From Balanoglossus misakiensis (Eukaryota > Hemichordata): DNA of 64,000 nt. Numbering within the stretch: position 1 is the stretch's first letter; each line of letters opens with the position of its first letter. The DNA is taken from contig CM082579.2 in the NCBI GenBank assembly GCA_040954595.2, positions 7,130,001 to 7,194,000 of the forward strand. The letters run 5' to 3'. Positions 40,001 through 55,000 of this stretch are shown one piece after another. Position numbers and translations under genes: made by a program. The notes below the pieces were generated by a model. That model was not told where the DNA came from. It did no database searches and saw only the letters and a list, made by a program, of their open reading frames with translations.

Positions 40001-43000
40001 GAGAGTATCACACACGAGAATTTGCAGAATATAAACCAAGATGACCTCAGTATAGTGGCCCCTATTTCCTAGCTGTGCTCCAGTCACTTGTGTTTAAATC
40101 CAAACAGTGGTCCTATTCAATTCTTGCATGAGAGCACTTTCACATTCTGTATGTGGGCAATCTGTCTCCGTTTGATGAGTCATGGAATACCCAGCCTACA
40201 TGTACATGAATTTGTCTGTACGTTGGAGTGATGTCTCCACTTTCAGAGCTCCTTGAAAGCAACTCTTTCACGTATCACAAGGAAACCCTGCCCTGGTTTA
40301 AATACAGTCACCCCAACTCCTGTTGAATGTAACGCACCTGCACCCACCAAAAAAAAAAACCCATGGCATTCTTTGAACGTCTTTGTGACACAGTTACTTT
40401 CATTTCCATGAGCCGTGACATGTGGGTGTGGGGGGTCACTCCGTCTTTGTTTATTTGAAAGATGCATTGAAGCATACACTGACATCTTGATGATGTGAAG
40501 TACTAGTTGTGTACTTCATGAAGTATGCTTAAATTAAAACCATGGCATAAGACGGGTTAAATCCCATCTAATTAGTATCTATCCACACATGTAATCTTAT
40601 GTATATTAGGGTTGTCCTATAGGTGCACCTGTACCTGACCCTAACCTGTGTTGTGTAGTGTATCCACTAGTAACTGACTGATAATATTGACAATGGGATC
40701 GTAAACCACTAGCACAGCTATTTCTGTGGGGACTAGTGGCTTGTTTACAGTAAAGATAAAACAACTCTTTGAAATTGCTTTCTTTTTGCATTGTATGGGG
40801 GTTCTTTGAAGCAGTCCCATTCCCAGGGTTCAGTGAAGGGTGCTAAATATTTCTGAGTAATACCAGCCTTCTGTTTTACTCAGAAAAATTTCTCATTGAC
40901 TCTGGAGTGGTGCAAGTAACATACAATAGTACTCTTGTGTTTAAGGATGGTAAAGCTTAGTATTTGATGTGTTGGGCAGAGACTGCCATGCCAGCCATGG
41001 TAAAGCACAACATGTATTACGATGTACATGTACAAATGTAAAAATATACATATAGTGATATGTACAAATTCAAACGCTGTATGTTCTTAGATAAGTGATG
41101 TCACATAGGGTCTATTGTGATGCCACACCAAAAACCAGTGCATTGAAGGTCAGTCACCGAGACTGCTAAATTCGACTCTTAAACAAACTTTCCGAATCCG
41201 ATACACCAAACTCCTGGCATTTTTCAATATAGAGTTGAAACCGAGCCAAAGCAACTTTTTTAAAAGCGGAAACTGATAACAAAGAAGGTATTCTTTCAGC
41301 ATACTTCTGTGGATTGAAGTATGAAAAAAGTTAGTGTTCCATCAGTTTGAGTCTATTGACTTTTTAAAATGGGGCAGGTCGTCTCACCATCACCAGGTGG
41401 AGTGACCACCTCACCTGGTGTGGAGTGACTGGGGGGACATATCTTCTCATTTAGAGGACTACAATTCAATTTTGTGGTGTTCTGAAATTGACTGAGTAAG
41501 ATTCATAAAGATCCCATTTTCAACACAGTGAAAATATATGGATGCATAATTTACTGATTTGTGGAGAGTACATGTACATATGTATGCACGGCGCTGTATT
41601 TTTAGTGCTGAAAATAATGTGAATTTCATTTTGCTGACTTGTTCATCAGAGGTCTTTTAAAAAAGTGCTAAATTTTTTATATTTATATATATAAATTGTA
41701 CATGCATATAAATTTATTCCTAATAGTAAATCTGAAAAGATTGTAAATTGATAAATAATCTGATCAGTTTCAGTCTGAGTTATCAGTTTTGTGGGACCAC
41801 TCCTTTCGACCATGGGAAATCTATATCCATCAAATATTTTATGAGGCCCGACCTGTTGTCATGGAAATAGCCAATCACATGCAACAAACACAGAAGCGAT
41901 GGATAATTCATCAAGGAAGAAACCGTAGAATATGTAAAATACTGCAAGGTTTACATTTATAGATTGTGTAGTAGATGAAGGGAGATTTATTTTTGTATTT
42001 GCTGTACATGTATCTCTGGAAGGCTACCAGTGAACTTTTAGTGTACATGCAGTACATGTATGAACCACAGAAATATAGGAGATTTACATGATTTCTCATG
42101 TACTTGACACCATAAAACATACTCGTCATTTATGTATTCAGAAACTAGGCCGGGGAAACAATATCCACCCAATTTGGATTTCACCTGCTAAAACTTGATA
42201 TCTACTATAAAGGATGATAAATGACACATGATGTCATAGAATATCAAGATAATGATATTTGTATGAATGGCACGGTCTCCTGTTTGGTAATATAATCAGT
42301 GTCAATGCTCTGAAGCTGGTATAAATAGTTACAATACTACGTAATGATGTCACTCTAAATAAATCACTGATTGTAATATAGTTAGTGCTACATTTTGATT
42401 CAGGCACAAACCAATTGACTTTAGGGGGTGTTAAAAATTGTGAAAACGTGAGAGGGAACTTTGATCTGTTGACAACAGACATAATTCTCCAGCAGTAAAC
42501 CGGGAGGCAGCCGTCTGTTTTTCCCTTTTAGTGTGCTTCTTCACAAACATTGAAACCCTGACCAAGTTGTATCGAAACAACAACAACATGCCTGGCATGT
42601 ATTCACGCCCTGCATTCAATCATCCGCAATTGGACACGTAGGGTACATGGTCACAGTTGCCATTCAATTGATCTCAGCCGTGCCCTGTCTTGTGTGAAAG
42701 GCAGAAATCATCCAATTGTCATCCGACCTTTGACCCCCAAGCAGTTATCATTCCGGTGTTGGTTTCCTAACTGTAATTGATTTGTCGTGGATGAGGTCAC
42801 TATTGGCCGACATGTTTACTGTGAGATTTACTACACAAGTATAACAACGGTACATCAGACATTTGATCTACTGTGATAATCATTTTATACCTCGAAATGG
42901 AGAAGATATAGTGTATGAAATGTACATACAAGGAAAGGAAACATACATTTACCCGTACTTACGGTTACCCATCATTCCACTCAGTGTATGGATCCCCATG

Positions 43001-46000
43001 TTTAAAATGTTTGCCTTATAAATTTCTAGTGAATACATTGATAGTTTAGTGGATCTGAACATGTACATGTCATGATGTGTTAGTTAAATAACCTAGAATC
43101 AATCAAGCATTTTCTTGGCCATGCAAAGCCAAATTGTGTATTTGCTTACAGTCTGGCGACAAGAACACACAGGATAGGTTCCAGACTAATGATTACTGCT
43201 GTACCTTGAAATGAGACCAATCAGTAGAGGTCCACATACATCCTTTGATTGGGGACATGTTCATTCCTGTCAAATTTATCTGTCTGTACAAACACAAAAC
43301 ATTACAAACATGTGACTGAAAATACAGTCTCAGAGAAGTCTATTATTAATTAAACTCCAAAACCACACTCAAAAATAATAATAATTTTAGATAGTATAGA
43401 AAAATTCATCTTATTTATTGAACATGATTGTATTACCAGGGCTGGGCAGTATCACAAGGAATTTACTGCTTGTGTCAACCTGGTAGGGCCCATCAGTCAA
43501 GGAGGACAAGGATGTGTAGTGTACATTATCTGTAAATTCCAAGGTTCCCCTATCATACTTTGGTATGCTGTAATGAATGCGGAGGTCATTGCTGGTGTAC
43601 GTTTAAAACTTTCCCTGAATGCAGTGCATTGTAGGAATAGTGTCAGGGTGGCCAGCAAGGATTGGCTCTGGTCCAGATTGCACTCTGAAAGAAAGCAATA
43701 CGTAGGCAGTGTATGTGTGTCTCCCTTCAGACATGTACCTAAATCCTCCACCCCCCCCCCCAGAAATCAAATGGTTCTCCCTATATAGCCTGCAACCTCC
43801 CAGTACATGTAGATCTCAGTATCATATCTTGGCATTTGTCTGATTTCAAGTGACCTTTGTTTAATGTCCAGTCCATGGACAAGTACATGTACACTCATAA
43901 CTGGTACGTGATGTAGGTAGCATACTGTCCGAAATGTCTTATTGGTGTATGCCGTGTTAGAGTTCTTCACATACATGTACATGCAGGTTCTGTACTGTAC
44001 CAGACCAGACCATGCCTATTTTTGAAGTTTGACCTCATTGTTCGAGTTACGGCCAGTGAATCAAAAGTGTTTTCATTTTCAAAACCAATGGTGAGAGCTC
44101 AAACTGGTACATGAATGATGAACATGTACCAGAGCCGGCATACATGTAATTCATCTACCCAGATCAAATGTTAGGATCAAATGTTAGGCCAAGACCTACA
44201 TGTACATGTACGTACCCCACCTCCCCATCACACCCGACCTTGTCGGGGCTCTGGTTCCAACACAGTGTGACCCCGATGGTTATTTTAAGTCGACGTGAAA
44301 CCTATACCTTCACAGAGGCCGTAAATAAAATGTCTATTGCAGACCCCGCTGTTATGTCCCTAGCTGAGCAATTCAAGACATGGGGGTGCACATTTGTTAA
44401 CCGCACCCTGCCGTCTAAGGCTCTCCACAGCTCTCAGTTGAATCCTGTATGTGATATTATCAAATCCCATAGGTCTCTGATACTGAGGAAATTCAAGCCA
44501 CTGAACGATGTATCAACTTCTGGATATTATATGTAATTTGAATACATATGTGTGGTTGATAATAAATTTGATACAGGTCAACGTGTACACATTTCAAGTG
44601 AAAACGAACCATCCCACGTGAAGATCAGTGAAACGTACGTGTACATCACAGCCCCCCCCCCCCCCCCCATAATGAATCCTTTATATTTTTATCATCCATA
44701 CAAATTCATATTGTAATATTATGAACATTGGGATCTTTAATATAGAAGTGTTAAACTTTATTGATATTTCATAATTTTTGCCCATACTTCAGTTAGTTTT
44801 TCTGGTTATATTATCACTCGAGTAGTAATGGCAAAGTTGGCATTTTAATCAAGTGCACACTATTACAACATTTTTGTAGTGTCGTGTTGCCCCAAAATTA
44901 TTTTACCATTTCTAAAATAACTTCCACAAAGTTTAATGCAGCAATAAAATATTACTTTACAACAGCATAGTGGTACTCTTCTGAGTTAGCATCTCTGTTT
45001 GTATGATGTGAGTAGATCATGCATATGTCCTTTATAGTTGAAGTTCTGACTTGACGAATTAAGTTAAATTATGCATGAAATTATAGATGTTCTCTTAGCC
45101 AGCAAGCTCAGGACCTAAGGTGTATTGTATTTGCCATATTTCTCCGTAGATTATTTCTTATTTCTTGCCCATTCATAAATCAATCACAGGTCCTCAACTG
45201 GCAGTTATATTAAATATTGGAGGTTTTTTTTTACCTGCTCATCCTGTAGATATCTATCAAGTAAATTGACATGGTACTTAAGTTAGACACAAAGGCAAAT
45301 ATTGAATTATGGTAGGTATTAGCCAGGTAATTGGGAATTTCTATAATGAGCATACATGAACCATGTATACACTGTCTGACTATTTTGAGAATGTATGATG
45401 GCTGTATACATCGGTGTATGTCTGTGTGTGTGTGTGATTAATTTGAAGTATTTGGCAGACGAGTGAGTCATCCACAGTAAATATCTTTCCATTTTTATCC
45501 AGTGTCACCTTATGCCTGTGAATGTGATTTATATGAGTGGAGTTGTGCCCTCTAAGCTGATTAGATACCTTTGTTTCCAGAGCAAAATGGAGAATTTATT
45601 GTCCCACGATGTATGACCGATTTATTCCCTGTATAGCCTGTGCTTGATTTAATGTACATTTACCATACATGGGGATGAGGCCATCTTTAACAGAACTAAT
45701 GGAAGTTTCACACAGATATCATTACTCCAGATGCACAGTATGTATTAATTTTGTACCTGGTCTTGGGAATTCAGGAATTCTGTGCCCCTCCCTGTGTTGA
45801 TAGTTAGCGAAATGAATTGAAATTATCCTGTTGTGATGTGCACATTTATCGTTACCTATTTATGGCTTTGGGAATTGTAATAAATAAAATGCGTAAGGTC
45901 TGAACTTAATTAAGATCTCAAACAGAACACTTCATACCTTCAGCATTAAAAAGAGAATTGCCAAACAGACGTTGTAGAAATAGACCCAGACTTTGTGACT

Positions 46001-49000
46001 GTTTCAAACATACCAATCTGCCTATATGTGTATTACCAAGGGGTGAATATTTCAGTTCATAAAATATATTCAGTGATTCATTGAGTTTGGATAGGGACAT
46101 ACCCAGTAAATCATGATTTGACCTCTGACCCTCACGTGCCATCAAATCAAATTTAGTTTGAAGGCTTGAGCAAGGAGATTATATTAATCCATCATCTGTG
46201 GCCCTTAATCCCAAGTTAATTTACTTTTAATCTCCTGTCCTTCCCATAAAATTTATTCAAGCTAAGTTTGTTGATTGGATGTTTTTATTTTCAAAAATAT
46301 ATGACTTGTATTTCAAAATTATGTATGAAAATATATATATTTTAATGATTGCGAAGTCTAATATTAAGAAGAGTTTCTGTATTTCTCAGATTTCAACATG
46401 ATACATGAATTCCAGTTCGATGTACTGTTGAAACCCCATCCATAAATTATCTACTATCTTCCCATGAAAAGAAGATTTTGTTGTAATATATTGAGATCCT
46501 GTAGAAGAGGATTAAAGTATCGCCTGTATATGTACACGTGGAACTGAATAAAAAAATCGGGTTAGAAAATTCTTCAGTTTGATGGAGTTGTACTATAAAT
46601 TAATAATCCATTGGTGATGATTAACATGAATATTATGCTTGGTAATACAGGAAAAGTTCACTGGTGATGATAAGATTAAGAAGTAGAGGCAAATGCCTAT
46701 TACATGTACATGTACTTTTTTCCTGATGTTTTCCAACTGTCCCCCCCTTATTCTAAGTATTAGCTGCATAGTACATCTGTGACATTGCAAAGCATGTATC
46801 TAATCTAATTATAAGATCTTAGTGTGGCGCTATCTTCTCAGTGACCTCTCAGTGACCCCAGGTCAGTTCAGTGACCTCTCCGTGGTCACCATGGGCAACT
46901 CATGTATTTTGATGTCAGACAAGTACACATGTGAATAGGATTTACGATTACTTCTTTTTCAAAACTCTTCAATCCATGGTTATTTATTGGCTTGGCACAA
47001 ACGTAACTTATTTAAAACGACTCGCTTTAAAAATATCAACACCATGGTGACATCACTAGAAATATGCTGTAATTTTTTGATGAAAATAAATGCTTGAAAG
47101 TGTCTCTGTTTGTCCGAATTACTGTGATTTCTTAACTTGAATCTATTGAAAATATGATGTACACATATATATTCAGTTGTCATATAAACACAATGTACTG
47201 TATTCAGGACCTTATTTCATTCCTTTAGATTATATCACTTGGCTGTATTGAGCATGTATCAATTCAAGTCTCCTCCATCCATTTCATCTTTGACAACCTC
47301 ATTTTAAAGTCTCTTGTGTCTTTCTGGTTTTATTCACAGCTGATTCCTTGAAAGAGTTTGGCAGGTTGATAGCGTCGATCGAAGATGAACGTGACAGAAT
47401 GGTAAGCTTTGGATAGCATTTTGTGTGGATCATTGATGATAGTTTATGTTTCAGGAGTGGCTGTAGTCAGTCGTAATCATTTTCCTATCGGCATGATGTC
47501 TTGGGATCCCAGTTTTTGCGCACACACCCATCTACATCATATAAACATGTAATTATTTTAGGTTGCTCTGATCACCACATGTGTTGAATAAGAAGGCACG
47601 TTTGTGTGGAACATTGATGGGCTGATATGAATGATATGATTTTACTGCCAGGAATCATTTTTGTACTCTCTTCCCTGTCTCCATTTTTGCACTTGTCCAT
47701 CGCTTGATCATAAATGCAATTCCTTTGCAGTCAGAGTACATGTACCACTGTTATCTTGCATTGGTACAACCTTCATTGGTACTGAGAGATAACTGTGGTT
47801 TATCTGCAGTTCTGGCGATCAGACATGACCTACATTGCATCTGTATATACCGGAGGCCATGATTTATGAACACAAGACTGGTGCATTGTACAGTACACAC
47901 AGAGCCTCTTCTAAATATAGCCCCATGAAACCGTAGCCATTCTCTAATAGCTTTGAATCTGCTGGGATGTTCCTGAGATGTGCAGCTGTTCACATCCTGA
48001 CTTTGGGGGTTGGCGATGTCGTCCGGCAAACTGTGCAGTCTCTGTGATTAATTTAATGTTTCCTGCCAACTGGGATGTGTCTCTCACTGAGCCCATACAT
48101 CAAATGCGGTCCGTTTTCTCTCTGGTGACCTCATTCTCAATTGCAAAATTAGCTCTCTGGCTGTGAGTGCCCCGGGCCATGATTTGTCAATAGTGTAAAT
48201 TAGTGAAGATTTGGTCGTGCTGATTCTGCGAATACTGAGGTCGAGCTAACTACACCTCTGCAATTATTGAGATGGTGTTTGAGGGGCACCGTAATCGACA
48301 AAGGTGATGGTGTTCACTATACATCCGAACACTGACTGACGAAGGTGCTCCAGTCAAGATGAGACTTTGCCACACCTATGAAGAAAATGTTGCTGCCCAA
48401 AGCAACTTGTGAGCAATATTTCACCTACAGTCCACACTTGATAGTCATTTAAATGCTTGCATTCCTGTTCACGTCACCTTGAGCAAACAAACTGAGCTCT
48501 CCCACCGTTTGTAAAAACATAAACCTCTGTTATATCAGAGTACTTCAGAAAATACCTGCATTGGCCCACAAGAATTTAGCGGCACTTTGTCGTTTTATGA
48601 AAATTTAAAGGGGATTATGGCAACATCTCATAAACAAGGCTGAATTTTTCAGAAAAACATTCCACTCTGTGACTTGTAGAATTCTGCGGAAATTCAGCTA
48701 AATAGGTTGAAGATTGTGGTTTTGAGACATTTCAAAATATGAGGAGCTTAAAATCCATTGGTGTATAATGGAAAGATTGTGCACATACAACAGTAGGCGT
48801 TTGAACCTTGTCAGCAATAGAAACCAATGTATGCATCGAATCAGTCAGTTTTGCCTTAATAGTTTACACAGCCTGTGTTTCGTTTGTAGTAAACTCATTA
48901 CGTGATTCTTTTTCTTCCGTTTCAGTTGGAGAGGGCCTATGATCAGTTCATTCTGCCGCTGGAGACCTTTAGGAAGGAACAGATTGGTTTAGCAAAGGTA

Positions 49001-52000
49001 GGTGATCTGTGGGACATCTCCAGATACAATGCAGTGGCTGAGCTAATGCATGTATTTCACTGTTGAAACTGGTGTATACTATTGATGCAGAAGTTGTCTA
49101 TTTTGCAAACATTAAAGCTGCACTACATGTATTTATGGCTGTGATACTTTGTGATTGAGAAGTTTTGCAATTTTTCTCATTTCTACAAAGATTGATCTCC
49201 GTTTTCCATGCACTCGTACCAAGGTCAAGTTCATACTTTGTTTAAACCTTCCAAGCCTGTTCAGCATTGACAGTGAATATAGCCTATGGGAGGGTCTCCT
49301 GGATTCAATTGACCTACATCTAGGTTTCGCTCCTAGAGTCTTCAGAGGAACGGATAGAGAGAGAGTCTCAAATTACAAACGACAAAACGTGGCAAAATTA
49401 AGTGGGAAGTTGTGTTGTTCAAGGTTGTGACAGACACGGTTGGACGGACTTTGGGGCGGAATGTTCAACCCCCCCCCCCTATAGAGAGGAGTTGAGGAAT
49501 GTAGGTCAGACCTCACCACTGCAAAACTTTTTACTGCTTGATTAGATAGTTAGCAAATGGCTGTATAGAAACTGTAGGAGAATACACTTGAACACACACA
49601 ATGGAAGAGTTTGTATGGTCCCAAGTCAAGTGGAATTCCTGAAGTGGGCGCCCAGGGTATTCATTGCCAAGTACGTCGGAGAGTGTCTCCATAGGTTTGG
49701 TCAGGTGCCCTCTATGAAACCAGTACAAACTGCCCCACTATGTATATGGTACTGAAATGAAAGTCAGTATAAATGTTTACAGCAGCAGGATTGCAGTACT
49801 GCAGGAAAAAAAAAAGCGTCTTATGAAGCTGTTGAATACAATAGATCTCATAAGTGTATCACAAAACTAATTCAGTAAACTTAAAAAAGGAGACATCTGG
49901 TAAGGAATGCTCTTATCATATCAGTGTCCTTTAATTGGTTAGTGACAAAACCAAGAAGCAGAAGATTTGGATGAAAATCCGATTGAATGCTTCAGTTTAC
50001 AACCAATTACTTAGAAACCTGTCAGTTTTATGTTTGAATTTGACGAGTTTTAATTGGTGGCATATAGTGGCATTCTAATGTCCCTTGACCACAGCCATTC
50101 ATTTAGTGTGAAAGCTGTGTGGGATTTTTAGTAGGGGTAGGCATTTGTCTAGTGTGCTGTAAAGTTTAATTGATATTGAATTGATATTTATGGCTTCAGC
50201 TGGTGCATGTATTTCTGGGTCTTTTGAATACTTGTATGTCAGGTTCAGTGATGTTGGAATCAGTTGGGACATTTTCATGAAATATGGCCATCTACATGTA
50301 CGGATGAGGGCATAGTCATGACCATGTTCTGTTGTTCTGTTTTAGGTGAAACTACGTAATAGACCGTCCAATAACCTCAGTTGTTCCTTTATTTATTTCA
50401 GGAGGGTAAGAAGAAGTTTGACAAGCAAACAGAGAAGTTCTGTTCTATGCTGGAAAAACATGTGAATTTGTCTTCCAAGAAAAAAGAAACTTCCCTACAA
50501 GAGGTGGGTACTTTGAAGTGGGATTAGAACGGCGTTTAATCCACGCAGTTTAGATTTCTCAATGTCATCCAGAATTTCCCCCAGGACTATAGCAAAATCA
50601 GGATGTATTGAAAAATATACTCACTTGAGAAAAGAACAACATAATTAATTGAATCGGAGCACACTACGTAAAATGCAAATGAGCCATACTTGCAGGGATC
50701 GTGTGAGGGCAGTCTTAGTGGTAGAGGTCAGCCATGCTTGATGGAATTTGATGGATCGTGTTATATTCACAGGCGAGGATTTCATCAATTCTGCTCAAAC
50801 ACTGTATTGGTAAATCTGACTCTGAATTTGTTGCCTAGTATACAATTAGCAGAGAAAGAAAACCCCGCAAAGGACAAAATCTCTGCAGTTTCCATAGAGA
50901 GAATGATGTATGCATTTACAAGACCTCATGCAGTGCTCCCTGCATGCATACTAATTAGTCAAGAAATATAGAGACTATAAATAAGCCAGTGTCATGGAAA
51001 CCCTAACAAGTCTATACCTGGGGAGGCCATTGATGATTAATCAAGGCTTTGATGAAGGAAACTCGCTGAGATGTTGTGTTCTGTCACAAGGGCCTTTTTC
51101 CTTGGTGTGAGAATTTGCTGGGGTATAATTTCCAAGTGTTCAAATTTACACTCCAGGGTATTTTTTAAACAAAGACAGAATTCTTTCTACTTGAGTTTTT
51201 TTGCTAACAGGGGGGGGGGGGGGGGGGGGGGGGGTAAAATTAGTCCAAAATTACAGCTTTTAAATGAACCCTTTCACCCCAAGTTCCATCTGTAGAGGTC
51301 CAACCTTACCATAGACAACAATGCGTTTGGACTGAACCATGGTGATGTTGAAAGGGTTAATGTAAGGTTGTCATATTTTTCAAACATTAAGAAATAAGAA
51401 TTTGCTGCCAATTTTTTTTAAATTCCAAACTGAATCTTCTGTGTGTTATTGTTTACACTTCAGGCGGACTCCATGTTGGATTCAGAGAAAAAGAATTTCC
51501 ACCAGGCATCTTTGGACTACGTCTTCAGGCTGCAAGAAGTCCAAGAGAAGAAAAAATTCGAATTTGTTGAAATAGTGAGTCGGTGTGGGTCATGCTTCTT
51601 TACTGCAGTGTGATCTTTCTATATCCATGCAGTCACGCTGTGTGACACCCTTTATCAGCTGAAAGGGTTAAAGGGACATTTGTGATGCACAGACGAACTT
51701 TAGTTTCCCAACAAACAGTTTTGTGCATAGACGAATGCCTGTTTTTAACAAATATATGCCTTTAAAGAATAATTTGATTGGACCAATAGTTGTACGGACA
51801 AAGCTGTGAAGCTTAAAATATAGAATTCTTCACAACCATGTTGATGTATTCTTTCTGTCTCAGCCAATTCTTGAGGTTGCCTTGGTAACACTGTTGCTTT
51901 AATCCATGCACTGGTTATTCTTTCTCTGCCTACAGCTTCTGGGGTTCATGTACGGCTGGTTGACCTTCTATCATCAAGGTAAGACATGATTTCCATTTCT

Positions 52001-55000
52001 GGTACAACCATGACCATTTTAAGAATAGCATTTTCCTTATTAGGGTAAACTGTTTGTTCCTGGTGTCAAATCATCCACTGTGTCAGTCAAAATGTATGGT
52101 GTACGTACAGTACACTTATTTTCACATGATTGATAGTGTCTGTGAACAGATTTTGGAATGGGCCCATAGAAATACTGATCACATAGGCTACAGTTTTGCA
52201 AGGACTGGTATAATGAGTTCAGGATGACTTTGACAGTACCGTGCTACATTTTTTTTATGGGAAGTCTGTTAGGCCTGTGCCATTCAACTTTAACAAAGTC
52301 ACTGACCGTGGAAGTCAGTGACTGGAAAAAGTGGAAGCTAAACAGTGTCCGCGCATTACGTTTTCTAAGTGACACGTGAAGAGATCAGCGAGCAAACAGT
52401 CTGACAAGTACATTTAGGGGGATAATATGCCACATGTGTGTGCAGAACAGGGCTGGAGTTTGACAGGTTTCATCTATAATCCCACACTTAGCACAACACA
52501 CCATTGTGGCCAGACTGACAAGTATCACAGCTGAGGTGTCGCGACTTTCGGCAAACGTGTGAGACTTTTCATGTCGTTTATAAAGGAAATTCCTGCCTTT
52601 TATTGAGCGGTGTAACATCAGCGCACACCTTAGCTGCCAGCTCGCCTGGGAAAAATAGTGGTCTGATTGTTAGACCTGCGAGTTGACGGCAAACATGGAT
52701 ACGATGATTTATGTCCGTTTCCCTCTGAGTGCTAATAGATTGAAAAGTTGTTGATTTTTACGCGACCTCAGTTGCTAGTCGGTCGTCATCTGTGGAGGGC
52801 ATGAAGGCATTGTAAGGCTCTTTCTCGCTCCTGCTGCCTGAAAACTGTGTTTATTAAACATAATAAAAAAAATTACTAGTATGTTATAATACATATGCAT
52901 ATGCATAGGTAATGTATGCATGGGCAGTGTCAATTAATATTAAGATGTTGTTGACACAATATTCATATTTGAATGTATTTAACAGGTCATGAACTCAGAA
53001 AAGAATTCAAACCGTACATGACAGACCTGCAGTTGAAGTTACAGAATGTAAGTTCCTAACAGAATTATTCAAATTGTACTAAAATTCTATCTCCTTGCCA
53101 TCCATCAGTCTCATGAATCTCAAAGAGTCTTCTATCTTCTTGCCATCTGCCTGAGTCTCACTGAAGTATTATTATTTTCTGTTTCAGACCAGAGACAATT
53201 TCAACAACACACGGGAAGAAACTGAAAGTTTGATGAAGAAAATGCAAGAGGTGGGTGTGGTGACAGTAGACAAGACGAAAAAGCGTCTGCCACCTGTTGC
53301 GTCTTGTTTGATGTGACATAGAAATTATCTTCATTTTCCAATGCAGGGGTTTGTTCCCTGTTGCAGGGGTTAGGTGTTGAGGCATAGCAGATTAGGCATA
53401 CTGTCATCCATCTGTTTCATTTATCATACCAGATGTCATTTTTTTTTGTCAATCGCAATGTGTCAGACAGTCTGACTGTGTTTGCGTGAGGGTCAGATGG
53501 CTGTAGCTAATGAGGCGAGACACCAGTAAAACACACAGCCTCATGGGATCATTTTAACAGCGTTTTGTTGGTTTTCATTTTCTCTGGTTGCAGAGGCCAC
53601 AGGATGGCAAGGCACCAAGACTGTACTCCAGACAAGGTTATCTCTTCATATTTGAGAAACGTAAGTAAACGTAGATGTTTCAGCAAGCGGTCTTTCTCAT
53701 TCACTGGGTGTGAAAGTAGAGGTTCCCTGTAAATTAATTTATGCAACAGGGTAACCTACTGATTTTCAAAGTACACATCAGTGATGTGTTGTTTGTGGGA
53801 GAGATAGTGGTAATATTACTTTTTTGTTTCTCTGTAGGTGCCATTGGTTCTACATGGGTGAAACACTATTGCATGTACCAGAAAGAGAATAAAATATTTG
53901 TGAGCGTGCCATTCACGCAAGCCCAAAGCAAACTTGGTACATCAGAAACCCTTCACATTACAACATGTGTCAGGTGAGTGGACGATACAATAAAAAATAG
54001 CTGGATATCTGTAGATTAAAGTTCCAGTGTGAAAAATGATATGCAGGCAGATTAAGTGAATTAGATGTTGAATGTTTTATACATGTATGTGCTCTATTAT
54101 TATCTATGTCAATGTTATTTATAGCTCTTATGAAATTTAGATTTTTGTCAGTATGGGCTTTTGCCTTAATATGAATGGTTGCTTATCATGTACTCGTCAA
54201 TGATATTTGCATGGATTCTTCACACACATGAATATATTGTGGCCAATAATACAGATGTATATGGATCCATGTTATTTTTGATTTCTTTTTCAGGAGAATG
54301 GCAGAATCAATAGACAAGAGATTTTGCTTTGATGTCACAGTCAGTGAAAGGTGAGTTAATAATATTTGAGAGCATTTAATCTGTAATGTTACACTCTGTT
54401 TTATATATGCATATTAACTTCACAAGATATATTTTATATCATGTCACAGTTGAACCGTATAAAAACTGTTGATTCAGCATTTCATAGGCAGAACATTATA
54501 CTTAGTGTATAAAAACACAAAATGACCCAATTTACATACACCCATATGTGGTTAATAGACCAAGTTAAAGCTAATGAAGCTTTTAGGTAACAAGAGTGTT
54601 CATTGGCTCTGCAGGCCGGGTTCCATCACACTGCAGGCAGCAACTGAAGAAGAGAGACGATTATGGCTGGAAGCTATGGATGGGAAAGAACCGGTAAGTA
54701 TTCCACTCACAGTTAGTTTAACCCTTTCTCCACCCATGGTTCAGTCCAGAGTGGATATTATGACAAAATAATACAGTATTTCAACATGGTAACAAATGTT
54801 ATCAAACACGGATGAATTATTTGATAACTGTTTTCTGTTATTGGAAAACTATTTTATAATTATTGATTTCAAAGCAAGTTTTATTTCCTATTGAAAATAA
54901 GCAATGTCTGTGTTGCTTTTGGAATCCATAACTGTGTGAATATTGCACAAGACACAGTGAATTAAAAAAAATGTATCTTTTATTTTTCAAGATTTACATC

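Larger units (their letters stand above)
38058..47339 (+). other. GRAF intron 2 (9.3 kb)
   Basis: The donor is GTGAGT and the acceptor is CACAG before 47340. Most of it is anonymous AT-rich DNA with many CATGTACATG strings and a C run at 44652-44669. One ORF with a non-random look is listed separately at 44168-44536. Confidence 0.7.
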
